This document shows positions 7,316-9,352 of a stretch of DNA of 9,352 nt, piece after piece. The DNA is from an uncultured Saprospiraceae bacterium (lineage in GTDB: Bacteria; Bacteroidota; Bacteroidia; Chitinophagales; Saprospiraceae). The notes beneath the pieces are model-generated. The model was given only the letters and a program-made list of their open reading frames with translations, had not been told where the DNA came from and did not search any database. The DNA lies in NCBI GenBank assembly GCA_937959095.1, contig CALGLY010000741.1, positions 1-9,352 on the forward strand, given 5' to 3'. Each line of letters begins with the position of its first letter. Position 1 is the stretch's first letter. Position numbers and translations under genes: made by a program.

Positions 7316-7344
7316 CAAAAATAACTATATTATGGAACTACAAA
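7316..7344 (-). promoter_or_regulatory. Candidate gap-pgk promoter
   Basis: On the minus strand TTTG (7344-7341) is followed after 17 bp by TATTTTTG (7323-7316). These are exact matches to the Bacteroidota -33 and -7 elements, at a spacing seen in Flavobacterium promoters. Transcription would start near 7312, giving gap a leader of roughly 215 nt that contains the whole inverted-repeat element. Such AT-rich boxes occur by chance, but this is the only pair with both elements that I found on this strand. Confidence 0.45.
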
Positions 7345-7476
7345 TATCTCAAGATTGTTTGATACTACGGTATATAAAATTGATGAATTTTTACTGATTT
7401 ACAGGTAAAATGCAGAAAGAATGCATTCTTTTTAGAAAAGATTTAATCGTTCCTTTTTCTTTTTCAAGAAAGAATA

Positions 7477-7484
7477 TATATTTG
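7477..7484 (+). promoter_or_regulatory. tRNA-Glu promoter, Bacteroidota -7 type
   Basis: TATATTTG followed by CAGCCC matches TAnnTTTG exactly and the wider TAnnTTTGCA form common at highly expressed Bacteroidota RNA genes. Transcription would start near 7490, about 35 nt before the mature tRNA, leaving a short 5' leader for RNase P. The -33 region is a T-rich stretch without a perfect TTTG. A second exact box, TACTTTTG (7510-7517), sits closer and could start transcription almost at the tRNA 5' end. Confidence 0.55.
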
Positions 7485-7524
7485 CAGCCCGTTAGAAAGC
7501 AAAACGGATTACTTTTGACAAATC

Positions 7525-7596
7525 GGCCCATTCGTCTAGTGGTTAGGACGCCAGGTTTTCATCCTGGAAACAGGGGTTCAATTCCCCTATGGGCTA
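7525..7596 (+). tRNA. tRNA-Glu (anticodon UUC)
   Basis: A complete 72-nt cloverleaf. Acceptor GGCCCAT (7525-7531) pairs with ATGGGCT (7589-7595), with a G-U closing pair, and the discriminator is A7596. The D stem is formed by GTCT and GGAC. The anticodon stem CCAGG/CCTGG encloses loop TTTTCAT, with anticodon TTC at 7558-7560. The T stem AGGGG/CCCCT encloses loop TTCAATT. The 3' CCA is not encoded and must be added enzymatically. A T-rich stretch directly after it may help end transcription. It reads the GAA and GAG codons. Confidence 0.97.
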
Positions 7597-7906
7597 CTTT
7601 TTTCTTTCTCCCCCATTTTTCAAAATTTTCTTGTAAGACCCAAATCTTTCCTCTTCTTTTTTCCTACTTCTAAATTCCTTACTCTATTCTAATTTTACAC
7701 GATAAACTTCACATTAGCGATATTCTTATTTATATTTCCCATTCGGATTTTACAAAACGGATGTTAGGTGTATAAATCGTGAATCCAACTAGTAATACGA
7801 AACAGATATTCGATATGATATTTTGATTATCGAATTCTTGCAAAATTACTGGCAACTATTTTTTCTAATTCACATTTACTCACCTAATTTACAAAGAACA
7901 CTACAC
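7597..7906. other. Intergenic region between tRNA-Glu and the DUF4301 gene (310 bp)
   Basis: This stretch is AT-rich and pyrimidine-rich in its first half, and I see no coding sequence in it. The only clear structure is a perfect 8-bp inverted repeat, ATTCGATA (7808-7815) with TATCGAAT (7828-7835), about 70 nt before the next start codon. Its loop contains TATTTTG, one base short of a TAnnTTTG box, so it may mark the promoter of the next gene. No exact promoter box was found. Confidence 0.5.
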
Positions 7907-9352
7907 ATGTTTTCAGCACAGGATCTATCACTATTTCAAAAGAAAGGAATAGAAATTAGCACCATAGAACAACAATTAAACTACTTCAAGCAAGGTTTTC
8001 CTTTCACTAAAGTTATAAAAGCCGCTACTATCGACGATGGTGTTTTGCGTCTCGATGAAGCAAGACAAACGGAACTAGTGACTGCTTACGAATCGAGCTG
8101 CCAGCAATTGCGCGTATGTAAATTTGTGCCTGCTTCGGGCGCGGCAAGTCGTATGTTTAAAGCGGTATTCGCATTCATTGATGCTGCGGCAGGAAAATCG
8201 AATCAGGTAGAATTACTAGAAGCGCATCCTTCTATAAAAATATTGATTGCCCAATTAAAAGACTTTGCTTTTTATGACGACCTAAAAAAGACAGCACAAA
8301 AAGCAGATACTAGTCTAGCTGCGCTTCTTGCTAAAGAAGATTACGCAACAATTTTGAAATTATTACTTACTGAAATAGGACTAAATTATGGCAAATTGCC
8401 AAAAGGACTACTTCAATTTCATAAATATGACAATGATTATCGCACGCCAGTAGAAGAACATTTAGTGGAAGGCGCGAATTATTGCAAAAGTGGAGATGGT
8501 ACAATTCACCTCCATTTTACGGTATCCAAGGCTCATCAAGCAGGTTTTGAAGCTTTGATTGCTCAAGTTCAGGCAGAGTATGAGCGAATTTTCGCAGGGA
8601 AATACACCATTGAATTTTCGCAGCAAGAAACCTATACCGATACCATGGCGGTGGATTTAAATAACGAAGCTTTCCGAGAAGCGGATGGTTCTATTCTATT
8701 TCGCCCTGGCGGACATGGTGCACTCATCGAAAATCTGAATGCAATAGATGCGGATATTATTTTCATTAAAAATATTGATAATGTAGTCCCTGATCGTATG
8801 AAGGAATCTACTTATCAATTTAAGAAAGTAATTGGAGGCGTGCTAGTAGAAAAGCAAGCGAAGATTTTTGAGTATTTAGAAAATATAGCAACCACCAATT
8901 TAAGCGAGCTTGAAACGTTTCTTGAAAAAGAATTAAATACACTACCACCTGCGGCTTATGCGAATTGGGATACTGCCAAAAAGCGCGCTTATTTAGCCGA
9001 AAAACTAAATCGTCCAATTCGGGTGTGTGGCATGGTGAAAAATGAAGGCGAACCAGGTGGCGGTCCATTTTGGGCAGAAAACCCTGATAGCACCGTTTCT
9101 TTACAGATTGTGGAAAGTGCGCAAATTGATGCTGCCAATACTGAGCAAGTTAGTTTATTGAAGTCCTCTTCGCATTTCAATCCTGTGGATTTGGTGTGTG
9201 CTACTAAGAATCATAAAGGCGAAAAATTTGACTTAACGAACTATATCAACACCCAGCAAGGTTTTATTTCGCAAAAATCGAAGGATGGGCGCGATCTCAA
9301 GGCATTGGAATTGCCAGGACTATGGAATGGAAGTATGGCGGATTGGAATACC
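7907..9352 (+). CDS. DUF4301 family protein, 3' end outside the window
   Basis: The frame is open from the ATG at 7907 to the last base: 482 codons without a stop, so the end is missing. I recognise it as DUF4301, a family known mainly from Bacteroidota, usually a little over 500 residues, so only a small part should be lost. Its function is not established. Landmarks are VPASGAASRMFK (74-85), RPGGHGALIENLN (266-278), KNIDNVVPD (288-296) and KNEGEPGGGPFW (378-389). The glycine/serine-rich loop ending in Arg82 resembles the nucleotide-binding loop of sugar-phosphate nucleotidyltransferases, and KNIDNV resembles their uridine/metal-site strand. A GT-A-like fold is therefore my inference. There is no signal peptide or membrane segment, so it should be cytoplasmic. 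The start follows an A-rich leader and gives the typical N-terminus (FSAQDLSLFQKKGI). It has no partner gene within the window. Confidence 0.85.
   Translation, partial: MFSAQDLSLFQKKGIEISTIEQQLNYFKQGFPFTKVIKAATIDDGVLRLDEARQTELVTAYESSCQQLRVCKFVPASGAASRMFKAVFAFIDAAAGKSNQVELLEAHPSIKILIAQLKDFAFYDDLKKTAQKADTSLAALLAKEDYATILKLLLTEIGLNYGKLPKGLLQFHKYDNDYRTPVEEHLVEGANYCKSGDGTIHLHFTVSKAHQAGFEALIAQVQAEYERIFAGKYTIEFSQQETYTDTMAVDLNNEAFREADGSILFRPGGHGALIENLNAIDADIIFIKNIDNVVPDRMKESTYQFKKVIGGVLVEKQAKIFEYLENIATTNLSELETFLEKELNTLPPAAYANWDTAKKRAYLAEKLNRPIRVCGMVKNEGEPGGGPFWAENPDSTVSLQIVESAQIDAANTEQVSLLKSSSHFNPVDLVCATKNHKGEKFDLTNYINTQQGFISQKSKDGRDLKALELPGLWNGSMADWNT

Larger units (their letters stand above)
7096..7524. 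other. Intergenic region between gap and tRNA-Glu (429 bp)
   Basis: There is no convincing coding sequence here. From left to right it holds the gap leader repeats, a 153-bp element with inverted ends (7149-7301), a candidate minus-strand promoter for gap (7316-7344), about 130 bp of AT-rich sequence without clear signals, and a plus-strand promoter for the tRNA (7477-7484). An open frame running from 7410 across the tRNA is not a gene. Confidence 0.7.

Noticed and set aside
7410..7673. An 87-codon plus-strand frame across the tRNA
   Set aside because: It contains the whole tRNA-Glu gene and AT-rich flanks, and its protein has no recognisable features.

Overview
The window reads as ordinary chromosome from a low-GC member of the Bacteroidota, possibly close to the Saprospirales or Chitinophagales (the order is an inference). 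Four things support this. The last gene is a DUF4301 protein, a family I know mainly from this phylum. The secreted protease carries a C-terminal module (MRDDLR, VDWV.VELR, RSALLQRDGDVV, NYYIVITHRNHLGVMT) that I recall from Saprospiraceae secreted proteins. Start codons follow A-rich leaders rather than strong Shine-Dalgarno sites. Exact TAnnTTTG (-7) boxes lie upstream of several genes.

Layout: (1) 172-1362, minus: a secreted trypsin-fold serine protease with the Bacteroidota module. (2) 1363-1620: a divergent promoter region with a perfect 8-bp hairpin just before the next gene. (3) 1621-4674, plus: trehalose synthase (maltose alpha-D-glucosyltransferase) fused to a maltokinase-like domain. 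(4) 4688-4757: a palindrome built from 8-nt units between convergent genes. (5) 7095-4772, minus: gap then pgk, two consecutive steps of lower glycolysis, separated by a 73-nt palindrome built from 7-nt units. (6) 7096-7524: an unusually structured gap leader with a 153-bp inverted-repeat element, then a Bacteroidota-type promoter for the tRNA. (7) 7525-7596, plus: tRNA-Glu(UUC). (8) 7907 to the window end, plus: a DUF4301 gene cut off by the window edge.

TreS interconverts trehalose and maltose, and a fused maltokinase would phosphorylate maltose for alpha-glucan synthesis. Here the maltokinase motif reads HGNLHLGQ instead of HGDLHLGQ, so the expected catalytic aspartate is an asparagine. 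GAPDH and PGK make and use 1,3-bisphosphoglycerate and are probably co-transcribed. I see no phage, CRISPR array, transposase or defence system. The most interesting signals are the possible pseudokinase domain, the tandem-unit intergenic palindromes, the gap leader with mutually exclusive pairings, and nucleotidyltransferase-like motifs in the DUF4301 protein.
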